From positions 2,168,481-2,232,480 of the forward strand of contig VZTJ01001761.1 in NCBI GenBank assembly GCA_013397795.1: a stretch of 64,000 nt of DNA, given 5' to 3'. Numbering within the stretch: the stretch's first letter is position 1; each line of letters starts with the position of its first letter. A model generated the notes under the pieces. That model searched no databases, was not told the origin of the DNA, and worked only from the letters and a program-made list of their open reading frames with translations. A program made the translations under genes and the position numbers. Positions 39,311-51,500 of this stretch are shown here, in pieces. Source of the stretch: Orthonyx spaldingii (Eukaryota > Chordata > Aves > Passeriformes > Orthonychidae).

Positions 39311-39325
39311 GAGCACTAGGGGGGA
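39311..39325 (+). promoter_or_regulatory. CTCF-like site
   Basis: GAGCACTAGGGGGGACC matches about 12 of 14 positions of the commonly used CTCF core (CCASYAGRKGGCRS) around GCACTAGGGGG. The main deviation is G for C after the G run. A single motif match has a high false-positive rate. Confidence 0.25.
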
Positions 39326-39634
39326 CCAAAGCCACCTACACCCCTCTGAGGTGTGACAGAGACCGCTGCTACTGCTGCCAGAGGAAATGGTCCCTGCCCA
39401 TGGACCACACCGTGCACCCCGGCACAGAAACTGGTCCCAGCTCTGGTACAACTTGAACCAGAGTTTGGAGTGGGCCCTGGGTGGCACTGGGTGCTCAGCA
39501 GGTGCTCCTCCTGAGCCAGCAGGTGCCCATCCAGCACACACCATGCCACAGCAGCCGTAGGGGTGGGGATGGCTTCTCAGAAGACATTTTGTAATTGCCA
39601 CCGTGAGTTTCATACACAGCAGCCAGATGCTTGC

Positions 39635-39651
39635 GGGGGGGGAGGGAGGGG
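39635..39651 (+). promoter_or_regulatory. G-rich tract, possible G-quadruplex or GC/GA box
   Basis: Eight Gs, A, three Gs, A, four Gs. If the long run is split in two, the tract offers four G-triplets with very short loops, enough for a predicted G-quadruplex. It lies 8 bp upstream of two TATA-like motifs and could serve as a proximal activator site. Only the sequence is certain. Confidence 0.4.
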
Positions 39652-39658
39652 AGAGAGC

Positions 39659-39674
39659 TATAAATCTATAAATA
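39659..39674 (+). promoter_or_regulatory. Tandem TATA-like motifs (TATAAATC TATAAATA)
   Basis: Two TATAAAT cores lie 8 bp apart immediately downstream of the G-rich tract and about 55 bp upstream of a CpG-preserved patch. This is the spacing of a TATA promoter on +. No recognisable exon follows: the open frame from 39684 is 61 codons and matches nothing that I know. A promoter for a non-coding RNA or an enhancer RNA is possible, and so is chance. Confidence 0.25.
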
Positions 39675-39728
39675 AGTAATGGAGTGTTGGGCTATGAAAT
39701 TCATAGATTAACACAGGAGAGACTCTCT

Positions 39729-39810
39729 CGGCGGTGCATTAACGCCAGCACAGCGTGCAGCTGTTTATCGCTCCGAAACAGCTCCTGCCTCTCGCCACAA
39801 AGGCTGCACG
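39729..39810. promoter_or_regulatory. CpG-preserved patch
   Basis: Eight CpGs in about 82 bp (for example CTCGGCGG, AACGCC, CAGCGTG, ATCGCTCCG), against very sparse CpG in the surrounding several kilobases. Preservation suggests either recent GC-rich sequence or an unmethylated regulatory site. It is too short for a classical CpG island. Confidence 0.3.
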
Positions 39811-39921
39811 GGGCTTGTCTGGCCTCCCCTAGGCTCTTTTCACGTTCACCTCTGGCCATAAAGAATTAATTCATCACTGAAATGGTATAATCAGGATCTC
39901 AGGCTCCACTAACACCTGCTT

Positions 39922-39961
39922 AAATAATATGACTACGCCTCAAATAATAAGACTATGCCTC
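39922..39961. repeat. 20-bp tandem duplication
   Basis: The unit AAATAATATGACTACGCCTC is followed directly by AAATAATAAGACTATGCCTC, with 18 of 20 positions identical. One difference is a C-to-T change at a CpG. Confidence 0.88.
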
Positions 39962-40159
39962 ACGTAACAGCAACCCCTCTGGTCTCAGAGCGCAGCTGGG
40001 CCCTCACTGCCTGTCTGAGAAGTTTTGGGGGAACAAGAGACACAAAGGACCACCTCAAACCAATTTCTCCTCTCACACTGAGCCCATCCTTGGCATCAGA
40101 CACGCCAAGGTCACAGCAACATCACACACATTTGAGACAAGTCTGTAAGACGATTCGTT

Positions 40160-40212
40160 GGTCTTGGAGAACCACTTGTCTTGGATGAACCACTGGTCTT
40201 GGATGAGCCACT
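40160..40212. repeat. Three-copy ~18-bp tandem repeat
   Basis: Three copies of a GGTCTTGGATGAACCACT-like unit lie head-to-tail. The first reads GAGAACC in place of GATGAACC, and one junction varies by a base. This is a short minisatellite with no protein significance. Confidence 0.85.
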
Positions 40213-43200
40213 CCTGGTTGTCAAGTAGGGACTGATCTAAACCTGCAGCCCCTCCAGGTACTGCATTTTCATGGAGGAATTAAAAACTGCTTAAAGAGAC
40301 ACCACCAACAGGCAGCTGCAGGCTCAGCAGCTGCTGGTGCTGTGCATCCTGGACCCCCTAGCAGAGCCACATCCATTCCAAAAGATTCCTGCCCCACAGC
40401 CCCCTCTCCCCAGGGCACTGCTGGGATTGCTGACACCCCTAGGGCAGCTGCTCAGCCTGGTGGGAAGCCCCAAGCCTGTTTCTAAGCCCTCTCATGCAGG
40501 GACAATGCACCCTTCTCCTTGTCCTGCTGCCCAGCTCAGCACAAGAGCTTCCCCCAGGTTTCCCTGCTGAGGGCAGAGTCCATGGAATGTGGGATCCTGC
40601 ACTGTACAGCGAAGGTACCTCACTGCCCAGCACCCCAATCCTACAGCTTCTCTCCATCTACATTTATCCTGTCTCTTATTCATTTTTTAGTGCTTCTCTG
40701 ACTGATTATCAACTTCCATCATGAAAATATCCATGCGCTTTGTAGTTAGTCCCTTTATTCCTCTGCCAAGGGTGCTCTCAAGCTCCTGTCACTAGGACAC
40801 CGTGTGTTCTCTTCATGCCACAGATCTTTAAATGCAGTAGTTATACATTACTTAGGCTGCACGTATTTATCCCTAAAATAACACAGGCGTCTCTGCAGAC
40901 CTTCACTGGGCCTTTGATGCACTCCAGACATCTTGCTTTCCAGTCTATTATTCAGTAGCACAACTAAAATAATTGGTACTTTCCAAGCCTTCGCTGCGTT
41001 TTTTGACTCCTAACAGTGTGAGTGGTCAGGTGTGATACAGAGCTCAGAGGAAGCTGGAAGAAAAGAGAATAGACGAGTATGTGAGGAATTAAGCTAGTTC
41101 TTGTTGCTTGCCTCTGTAGAGGGATGTAAGGCCTGCTGAGGAGAAAAATCATAAATACATACCATTCTGAAAGCAAGTGAAGAAGGTGAATGAATGGCTT
41201 GGGGTTAAATGTTTATTAATAAAATAGAAGAAGGTCAATACATATCTTTTTAATGCAGTAAAGATTTGAAGTATTATAACTTTTAGAGACAAATTAAAGC
41301 ACTGAAGAGAAAAACCACAAAATGTCTGCTAAAAAAGACCCAGGGTCTCAAACAGCATGTACTGGTTGCAAACATATTCTGTAATTTCGCTGCACCAAGG
41401 AAGCTGCCATGGGATATTCTCCTTCATGGTCCATTTTTTGCCAGGTTTAAGCACCCAGGACCGCAAACAGAGTTTGGAAGAAGAGATCCAGCTTCGTCGA
41501 AGGCTGGCAGATAAATGATGTCAGGAAGTTTTTTGCTGAAGTTGGGTAAGGGGAGCTGGGTAAGGCCATAGGATTGCTCCCCAAGCAAAGTGTAGCACAC
41601 AGTAATTTCTGAAGCAAAAAATGCTACATCCTAAAAAAAAAAAAAAGAGAGCGAGAAAGAATAACTCCAGAGGCAGGCTCTTGTTTTATTAGGTGTAAAT
41701 CAGACGTGATATTAAATCCATATGGTAAAGGTTAACATGTAAGAAGGATTGCATATTGATTGCAGCACTTTAGAATTGGACCATTTTCCATTAACATTTT
41801 CCCAGCTTCACAATAGGCAGCAACAGTGACACAGAATGCCTAAGAATTAACCACAACAGTAAATGCTAATGCAAGTTTTATAAAGATAATAATGCCTCCC
41901 TTACGTTTGTGATGGTAACAAACAACAGAGATCCCTAATAGCAGCATCAATTCCATCTCACAAACAAGGAAAAACTAACAGGCGAGAAAGAAACTATATA
42001 GATCTACTAATAAAATCGTAAAGCTGAAAGTAAAATGATCCAGCAGCAGAAGAAAATGCAAGATCAATATAAAATATACTAATTAGTGCCTTTTCCATTC
42101 CGCTGCATGTATCCCTACTCTGCTCCTTGCAAAAGCAGGAAAGATTGTGGTATCAGGGCTCCAGACTCTAAAGCTCATCTTTCTGTGGCTGAGCAATTGT
42201 CCCTGAAGGCCACTAAATTAAACAGAGGGAGACAGAACAGCAACACTTTTTCCCAAGGACTTTAGTGGATGGTCAGATTAGACATCTCCCTGGCACTCCC
42301 CTCAGTGGAACTGTAGCACCCTGCTTCCCCCTTCTCTGTATGTTAATATCCCAAACCTTCCAAAATACCTCCCCAGTGGGTGAACTGTGCTCCTCTCAAG
42401 CAGGAAGAGTTAGGTCAGACCTCGTTGTTGTGCATGTAAAGCTTGAAAAAATTCTCCTTTTGCCCTGCTTTCCACCCATCAGCACTGAATTTCACCTGCT
42501 GGTTCACGGCGTGGTCATGCAGTGCCAACTCTGCAGACAGCTTTCATTTGCACTGCCCTCAGTAACTTGGTGCCATCAGCCAGAGATGAAGTTATTTTGG
42601 CAAGTTATCTGAAATATCTTCTTCTTCCCACAAAGTAAAATCATTCTGTCAAATAAACAATCTCTCCTCTGTGAGCACACCACTCCAATTAATGGAGGTT
42701 AATTGTCTATAACAAACAACCATTCAATGTATTCATTACACTAATGAGATTTCCTTTTTAGAGGATTTATGAGTTGAAAAATGCAGTTCTGTTCACTCAG
42801 CTTTTAACTGCAGGAAGGAAACGTGCTTGAATTTGGGAAAAACTTTCACTCCTAGAGAAAATGACAACCTGCTCTTAAGAGAAAATGGATATTTATCCAC
42901 CAGTTGACAATTGGATGTACCTGAGGAAAAGACCAAAAGAACTGTTTTCAAATACATTCATTTATTCTATGTTTTGTAATATAAACATGTGTGATACCAC
43001 AGTTGCACCCACTTCTTACAGTGACTATAAAGATTTTTTTAAAGCATACCTGACCCTAACGACACAATCTGTCTTCTTGTGTCACTTTCAGATTGCCACC
43101 ACTGAGCTAAAGTCACCTGGTTCTAACAGCAACATGCTGGAAAGCCAGTGGAAAGTAACAGCTACGATACTTTCAGTTTTCTTTCTTTAATGTTTCCACA

Positions 43201-43515
43201 GTTAAAATAATTTGCCTGATTGAACACTGTCCATTAAAATTAAAAGGCAAGTATCATCAGAGCCAGTTGCACTGGGTTTGGCACTGCTACAGCCAGACCA
43301 CTACATCTTGTTAATTTACAATTAGGCTCTGGATTGCTGTTCTGCTCTCCATTCACACCCATGTTTGCAATGCAGGCTCTACCCCAAATCAAATCTAGTG
43401 CTTTCAAGGGTATATTGAAGCTAGTATATAAGAAAAAAATAAGATATTTTTGTACAGGGATATTAGCAAGCCCTTAATTAAGGTAAGTAAATACATTGAT
43501 TATCATCTTTGTATC
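40213..43515. other. Unique non-coding sequence, no gene recognised
   Basis: 40.2-40.7 kb is GC-moderate with short chance frames on both strands. 41.2-42.1 kb is AT-rich and of high complexity, the texture of conserved non-coding DNA, with a run of A residues near 41632-41645. The open frames at 42265-42612 and 42885-43190 (+) show no family signature. Confidence 0.4.
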
Positions 43516-44077
43516 AGCAATAGTGTGGCCAGCAGGGCCAGGGCAGTGACTGTCCTCCTGTGCTGGGCACTGGTGAGGCCACACCTCAAGTGCTGTGTCC
43601 AGTTTTGGGCCCCTCAATTCAGGAAGGACATTGAGGTGCTGAATTGTGTCCAGAGCAGGGGAATGGAGCTGTGGAAGAGTCTGGAGCACAAATCTCAGGA
43701 GGAGCAGCTGAGGGAGCTGGGGTTAGCCTGGAGAAAAGGAGGCTCAGGGGTGACATTATTGCTCTCCACAACTCCCTGGCAGGAGGCTGTAGCCAGGTGG
43801 GGCTTGGACTCTTCTCCCAGGTAACCAGCAACAGCAGGAGAGGAAATGGCCTCAAGCTGTGCCAGGTTTAGACTGAATATTGGGGAAAATTTCTTCACTG
43901 AAAGGGTGGTCAAGAACTGGAACAGGCTACCCAGGGAAGTGGGGGGAAGTGTTCAAAAAGACACGTAAGGTGGGGTGCTCGGAGAGAGTTTAGTGGTGAA
44001 GCTGACAGGTTAGCGGTTGGATATGATGACCTTAGAGGTTTTTTCTACCATTAATGATTCTCTGGTTCTATGATTCT
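43516..44077 (+). mobile_element. CR1 LINE, 5'-truncated, 3' end of ORF2 and 3' UTR
   Basis: This is a dead copy of the avian chicken-repeat-1 non-LTR retrotransposon. It starts inside the C-terminal part of ORF2 (reverse transcriptase) at AGTGTGGCCAGCAGG and runs to the CR1 3' terminus (GATTCTCTGGTTCTATGATTCT). The peptide [16 protein letters not shown] followed by EEQLRELGL is the standard CR1 ORF2 C-terminal signature. The frame is broken after about codon 100 of the copy, and a short segment is missing from the 3' UTR near 43950-43990. 5' truncation is the rule for CR1, which copies itself by target-primed reverse transcription. No clear target-site duplication is visible, as usual for CR1. 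It cannot move. Confidence 0.96.
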
Positions 44078-44283
44078 TTGCACAAATGTTTGTGCTGATC
44101 CCTCTATATCAGTGTGTGCCAAACACTAAGCCACTCTCATCAACAAGGCTCTGGGCTAAGCAAGGCCAGGTGTTTGTTCTGCAAAGGCCTGTAAAGACAC
44201 TTAATCCCAACAAATCTGAAACTAAGAAATTTGAAAAGTGGTAAAAACTTTTAGTCTTATGCACATGACTTTGTGATATTTAC

Positions 44284-44440
44284 CTGCCAGATTGTGCTTG
44301 CCCTCACATCTGGGTCCAGCTCCACCTTGATGGGAAGTTCCTCCAGTGAGGTTGTCCACATGGAAGTGGATGTGCAGTCATCACTTGTTAAAGATGTGTA
44401 AAAGCTACATGACAGTGTATGAGAGAGGTGCTCTACGCTA
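44284..44440 (-). other. Candidate 157-bp internal exon
   Basis: On - an acceptor (AAATTGCTTTCAG) precedes 157 bases that are open in the frame reading SVEHLSHTLSCSFYTSLTSD, then TSTSMWTTSLEELPIK and VELDPDVRASTIWQ, ending at a good donor CAG|GTAAAT. The composition (Ser/Thr-rich, then acidic) looks protein-like, and exon length and splice sites are ordinary. The upstream sequence in the same frame is T-rich and hydrophobic, as expected of translated intron. I recognise no protein family, and no neighbouring exon could be joined to it, so chance remains the default explanation. Confidence 0.2.
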
Positions 44441-47400
44441 CTGAAAGCAATTTCAATTTGATGATAAAAAACCATGTATATAGCATGGCAAATAGGAAGA
44501 AAAATGGGAAAGGAAAAATAAGAGAAGCCCCACCAAAAAACCAGATTAAAAGTCTCAGGTATTTCACTATGCCAGAAGTCAATGCATTCTGAGTCACTTC
44601 CAGAGCCAGTTCCACTTATCTTTTCCCCGTAATATGTCTTCAACTTTCAAGAAGGGCTTGGCAGTGGAGACTGAAAAATGGCATGAGCCACAGGGCAAAG
44701 AATGGTGCATGAATGTTTATGAGTGTGCCTACTTAGAAGTAAAAAACTCGCTTTCATTGTATGTGTAGGTTCATGTCTCACTCAAGCTATGTGTGAAGAA
44801 TAGATCATTTAGAGCACAGGCGTGAGAGGTGAAAATATTTAACTGCAACTAATAAGATGTTAAACGGAATGAGATGTGATGGGGAACGCATCTCTGGGCA
44901 TGGATTCCACCCACCACTGCTCCATTTGGACTGAAGGAAGAAAATACCATCTTAAAATCAATTGTTTTAGTCCAGCAAAAACTGCTGTGGCCTTACTCAT
45001 TATGTTCAATTGTCCTTCACTTCACATCTGACAGACAGCTCCTCCTCTGTGAATGGAGAGAAGAGCCAGATGCCCTCTGTCAATTGAATGATACGATGGT
45101 ATTTTTACCAAATATAAGCTCCAATATGCTCTTCCAAACAATTCTGATGCAGAAACAGTTCTAAACATAATCCACTTCTCTCAGTTCCCCTTTCCAATGT
45201 CTCTCCAACAGTCTCATAAGCAGTCAGTAAAACAAATATGAAATATTACCACATCCAAACTCGTACTGAGATTGCATCCTGAGGATCTGCTGCCACCCTA
45301 GATAGTTTCTTAGAGCTGCCATGTCCAAACAAAACCTTTATCATGTGCCTTGGATATGTGATACCTTCCAGGTGAATGGAATTAGGAACATTTGCATTTT
45401 ATTAATGCAAATGAAACAGCAAGAGTAGAAAAGGCATAAGATGTTCAAATATGAAATATTTAGTAAGAGTAAATAAAAAGAAAAAAGTGTAAAGAAAAAA
45501 AAACAAAACTCCTCACTATCACTTGATGAGGTGATACTTCTTTAATCAGCAAATTGCAATCTTGTTTCAGGCTGAAGATTGTTGCCATGAAGAGCGTAAG
45601 AACAAACTAAATCACCTAACACTTATTCAAAATGCTGCAACACCAGCAAGCTTATTGCAATATAATACAGTAGTAAAGCAATTACACTCTGAGATTAATA
45701 TTTATAGAACATAATCAGGTTTTCCTTATTTAAAATTTTATTCAATAATTCGTGCACCTTAAAAGCATCTTCAAAGTCGAAGTAGAGTTTGAAATAAGTC
45801 TTTAAGGAAAGGTATCAAAACACTGCCAGGACTCTGGAACAACGTTCACTGCCCCTGGGAGGCCACATGTGGTGTGGCCCCTGCAAGCCTTGCACTTCAG
45901 GAGCAAGGATGTCCCTTTGTGATTTGAAGGAATAATCACAAGGGACATCAGGGAATGGGTTATAAAATAGCATGAGTTAGGTGATGTGAAAGGAATTTGC
46001 AGCACGGGACAGTGGCCATTCTGTGACAAGGAACACAAAAAACCAACAGAAGTCAGACGCAGAACCTCACCAGGAGGAGGGAAAGGAGGGTATTTTTCAA
46101 ATCCAAAAGACTGTGATAGTGACATCCCAGCCAGAGCTTCAGAAAATTGTGTGGGCCTCCAGCATGACTGGCCAGTGACACAAGGACACAGTGACACAGT
46201 TCCCCAGGTTTCCTTCCTTCTGGCTGGTTCCTTTCTCCAGCAGGAGCTGTTGGTCACCATGTACACAGTGCACAAAGCTCTGACCAGCCAGGACAGAGGT
46301 CTCTGTGGGCTATTGCAACACAAGTTGTGTGCAATAATGTCTATTATTTCTGAAATACAGTTAAAACTAACACTAGAGCACTGAAACTATTTACTTTCAG
46401 TGTGAGAAAGGTGTATAACATGATGTCCTTTTCTGAGTCAGAGCAAGAAGAGTGCCCAGATTAGAGAAAGGGAGATGTAGCTACCAGGTAACAAATCCCT
46501 CACACCCACAGCACAGGGCATCAGTGTCTGCTTTCTGTCAGCAGGAACTGGGAGTATTTTAAGGTTCTAATTGTTAGTACTGCCAATTCTGAGCTAAATG
46601 TCTTCTGCTGCAACAAGTCCTGCTTCAAATTCCAAAATGCACATACACTTTATAACAGGGTGTGGGAGGGTTGTTAATTGCTTAACTGCACTCTTTAGGA
46701 AAGCATTTTTTACAGTTGAGTGTGTATAAAACCTAATCATTTTATTTTTTATCTTGTAATGTTCACTTCTTTTTACCATATAGTAAATTCCCAAAGTGCC
46801 TTAGGAACTTGGCGTGTAACGCAATTGATCAAGATATGATTTTGTTTTACAAGCATGTGGGTAGAGTCCTTCAGTTTCCTTCAAGGCACATGGTGCTTAT
46901 AGACAGGGCAAAGTATCACCTGGTTCTGGGGTGCTCAGCATCCAGTTTCTCTGGTATTAATAGAAATTCTCAAATCCCACTCCTGGGACATCTCAGTCGC
47001 ACTCAGCACCCAAGTAGTGCTTGTCACTGTCCAGTGAAACACGAGTTCAGTCCAACACCCCCCTCAGATTAGCCTGGTGAAAACCCCCTCCTCTTGTCTC
47101 TGGAAATGGTGTGTGACAGCAGTGGAGCAGAAGACAGACAGAGGAGCAGAAGAGAATCCAACCAAGCATCTTCATAGGTCACAGCAGACACAGAAATTGA
47201 GAAAACAGAACACTTGAGATTAAATGAATTAACTTAATTGCTGACACAGCTTCTGGCTTGAGCAAACTTGTGTTTTCACATCTCACCAAACACACAGCTC
47301 CCTTTTTTATCTTTGAATTGTAAGAAGGCAAAATTTCTTGTTTGTACTATCTGGTCAGCTTCCTGGCAGTGGCTGTCAGCAGTGGACTTCTCCGGACACC

Positions 47401-48320
47401 AAGTGACTAATGAGGACAACTTGCAAAGTATCAGTGCAATTCAGAGTAAAAAAGTCTTTCAGATTTCACTTTAGAAAGCACTGAATAGAATGTAGCATCC
47501 ACCATGCAATTTCCCTGTTCAGTCTCTGTTAACTGCTCAGAGGTTCTCAGTACTTCGGAAATCATTGAAATGAAAGGGCATTTCCCTCCTGTGACTTGAT
47601 CCAGACAAGCCCGGGCTGATTGGGGTTGCTGGTAGAACAGAAAAAGAGTTTTGCCCTCTGCCTTTTTTAAAACAGCAGCCAACCATGTCAATCCAGCATT
47701 GTTTGTGACATGACTAGGAGCTACAACCGAGCCACTTCTATTGTTTGGGGTTTTTTTAATTTCCCTCCCTCAAAGAGTACCTTATTTCCTTTCACCTTCA
47801 TATCTTGCCTAGCAAACTAGTGGTTCACAAATGTATCTTCTTCATATCTAGCAAAGATATTCCAGTAAAAATATTAGCTTGACTTGGGTGAACAATGCCA
47901 AAGTGTACTTCCAAGTGTTAAGTCTGGATTGAAAATTAGGAATTTGCTTTGATATTCACACCTTTGGTCCCTGTACATATTCGTATAATGGTTTTATTTC
48001 TCTGCAACAGAAAACAATATGTTTGCAGGTTCATGTGAAGGTACTGGCACTTTTATAAACAATAGTTACAGAACAAAATAAATGGCAGGAGACTTAAGTG
48101 GCTATTCCAGCACTGGAAAGACTAAGACACAAATGGACAACAATATAAATGTTAACACATGCAGGGGAATAAGAGTGTGACTTGTCCTCACCTCTGTCAA
48201 TATATTAATCCATATCTCACATATATGGGTGAAACTAGAGAGGACCTGGTAATTCTGTTTTCAGAAAATGGACTGGACTGTGCTGGATCACTGATTCTGC
48301 ACCAGGGCTCACCATTTCAT
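44441..48320. other. Unique non-coding sequence between the two CR1 copies
   Basis: No gene was recognised. The region 45.8-46.4 kb has open frames on both strands (45802-46323 -, 45986-46384 +), which signals GC-moderate DNA rather than two genes. 45.3-45.8 kb is AT-rich. Confidence 0.4.
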
Positions 48321-48547
48321 ACAATCATAGAATAATCAAGTTGGAAAGGGCCCATAAGAATCAGCAAGCCAATCTCCCTGCTCCTTTCAGAACTACCTGG
48401 AACCAAACCATATGACTAAGGATGTCATCCAGATGCTCCTTGTACTCTGACACTCTGGCAGGCTTGGTGCCATGATCATTTCCCTGGGGAGCCTGTTCCA
48501 GTGATTAACCACCCTCTCCTAATGTCCAGTCTGAAGTTCCCTGGCAC
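48321..48547 (-). mobile_element. CR1 LINE fragment, 3' UTR, different subfamily
   Basis: Read on +, the copy begins with the reverse complement of the CR1 3' end (ACAATCATAGAATAATCAAG, TTGGAAAGGGCCC). It continues through TCCCTGCTCC and ACCATATGACTAAGGATGTC to CCTGGGGAGCCTGTTCCAGT and CCACCCTCTCCTAATGTCCA, then ends at CCCTGGCAC. This order is that of a CR1 3' region on -. The middle differs from the copy at 43.5-44.1 kb, so it belongs to another CR1 subfamily. It is only about 227 bp, strongly 5'-truncated and inactive. Confidence 0.93.
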
Positions 48548-51500
48548 ATATATAGTTCCATGTGGCTGCAAACTTTCTTTTTAACTTTTACATTAAATTG
48601 TTTCTCCTTTTTCTCTTTCTTTATTTTTTTTTTCCTTCCCCTGTCTGAAATAATCACTTGTGGTATGCATGTGAACCTGGAGGGTGCATCAGGCCAGAGC
48701 ATATTCATTTAGCAGTTTGACTGGAAAAGTGCATCCTTGAGCGTAGACTCGTTCCAGAATGTCAGCTCCTGGTGCCTTGTGGAAGGCAGGGAGAACACTT
48801 CATGGTTTGTGACTTGCATCTTGAAGGGAGAGCGCTCGCAGTGCCCGACGCTTGTGCACTCCTGAGAAAATCGTGCCAGGCTGCAGACCCAGCAAGGGCC
48901 TAAACCTGAGTGCTTCACTTGAGGTGCATGAAGCAGGCAAGAAGAACAAAGCAGCACGTGGCAGTGCTGCTGCAGCCTGCTCACGGTGTCTGTCCCCTCT
49001 TCCCTCCCCCTGTTCCCACAGCTCGGTGATGAGTGAGGACAATGGGACTGATTTGTGACATTTTTTTGCTGCCGATGAAATGCTTTGCATGAAGTCTTTT
49101 TGACAGGTAGAAACTCCCGTGCACTCCAAAGCTTTCTTTTCTCCTTTTTTTTAAGGAATCCTTGATTTTAAGGGGAGTATATTGACTGTTGCAACCAGGA
49201 GAAAGGTTACATGGTGTCAATCTCGGATATGATGTAGAAGGAACTTGCACAGAAAAGACTGCAGGCAAATTAATGCACGCTGTCAATCTAAACTCACTGT
49301 TGCCAGGCATTTATAGCCTGTATCTAAATTATATTAATTTTTGACTGTCCATACTGCCAGCCTGACAGATGACTGGTTCATCTAATTGTTGTGTTTTCTT
49401 CTCATTAAAATATACTTGCAAAAGCACCTCTAAACAAATACACAAGCTGCGTAAGAAGAAAGAGGTGTTTTTCTAGCAACCTTTGCACTGCACATTTCTG
49501 ACAGGTTTTTTTCACCACATTCCACATCAATAATGCTACAGCAACCAAAAGGCCATGTAGGCATTTAATCTCTGAGTGCTGAGGGCACACAGCTACTGGC
49601 CCAACACTCTGCAAACATTCTCCAAAATGTGCTTCCGCTCCAGGGAGTTGCCATTGGAGACTTCTCAAAGTCTAAGCTAGATTCATTTTAAAATAAAGCG
49701 CTTTTTGACACTAAATAAAACAAACTCCTAGCTTTATTGAATTACATGAAGAGCTAGAGAAAGAAGAAGAAAAATTATGCCTTTAAACCATATTCTTGCG
49801 TCATCTGAAAACAGCTACCAGGAGCACAACTAAAACTTCCAAGTGATTGCAGGTAAAACACCTTTTGTCCAATTTATAATTTGTACATATCTACATAAAA
49901 GCAAATATCATCTTTCTTACTGCGCCCAACAGAGCCACATAACACAGGTCAGCAGGAGAGAAGAAACAACAAGAAACAGTGTGGAGAAAGGGAGCAGGGC
50001 TGCAGAATGAAGACAGCAAGGGACAGACAGACTCAATATCCACTCTCATCCACAGAGAATGACACAATATAAATGATTTTCTCCAATGGTATCTCCCAGA
50101 CACGGCTGAAGGTGCTTTGTTTGACCTTGCCCTATGCTTTGAGGTTGTTCACTTCATTAGACCAACACACAAATGCAGAAAGCAATTATTTTTGTGAAAC
50201 ATGCTTCAAAGAGTGAAATATTTTATTGACTATAGCTCGTATCCATTCTATACACATTGCCAAAGTGCAATTAATCATATGCAAACATTGTAAACATTAC
50301 AGTTGTCAACATTTAAAATCTATATAAATGCTTTTCCAGGTAATTAATATAAGGAAAGCATTCCTTCAGTTAAGGAAAGAAAACACCTAAGGAAGAGTAT
50401 GGTAATCTTATGTTCTCTCAAAGGCAAAATTGTAAAGATTTTAGTGGTGACACTGTCTCAGTAATAAATGTAGGCTGCCTGAGCTGAACACAGGAGAATA
50501 CATATATATATAGCATGAACTTCTAAATAAAACTTAGATGGTTTCTCTCAGACAAATAAGTTTTTCTCCATTTTGTGTTTCTTCTGGTACTTTCTGACTC
50601 CTGAATGCCAGGAAGTTGAAAAAGCAATAAATAGTAAAAAAATTACTGTCATTACATAGCAAATAATGTAATATATAATGCCTCTGACACTAAATCTTAG
50701 ACAAAAATCCAGTTCACAAGAGGACCTTACTGGAAATGTTATTGTGCAACAGCAAAAAAAGACACAACCCTTGGTTTTTCTAGCAGTCCCAGAAATAAAA
50801 ATAGAAACTCCAGAGGGAGCAGGGCCAAGGGAACTCAGAGGGCAAGGAACTGGGCAGCCTTCACCTCTTCCCTCTCACAATGTCACAGTCATCTGCTCCT
50901 GCTGAGATCCTACGGATATTGCCACTGCAAGGTCCTTTTGGAAAAACCACTGTGGTTTGCTAGAAGGAAAAGATACTGAGAGTAATGAAGTGAAAGGATA
51001 GTCCTTCCTATCCATGTATACGTACCCTTATAATTCATGTGTGGTATTTCTAGAACACCCAAGAACTTAGTCTTTGCACGTTCTTTGAAAAAAGAAATGT
51101 ACATAAACATATGGCAAACATGCTCCCAGAAAGAAAGGCAGCTGCTAATAAACGAGCACTGAATGAGGTGACAAATACATGAACTAGGTGAATTTGTCAC
51201 TGAATTAGGTGACAAACCCACTGCAGTGGGAAACACCGGAAAGATCAAGGTGTAGCCCCACTGCTGCCCCTGACTGAGGGAGCTGGAATTGCTCCTGGAA
51301 GTGCAGCAGTGCAGGTCTGGCTCTGTGCTCGGGTGGGCTTGGCAGCTCTGACCATGCTCAGAGCTGATGCCACCGAGCTGCAGCAGCAGCTGTGAGAGTT
51401 AATTTGAAACCGGCCTGAGCATCCTTCCAGCACAGTGCTGCGAGAGCACTGACTTCACTTACTATTAAAAAGTATAATAGCATTATATATAAAATAATGA

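Noticed and set aside
45802..46384. 173-codon minus frame overlapping a 132-codon plus frame
   Set aside because: The two cannot both be genes, neither resembles a family, and no splice context was convincing.
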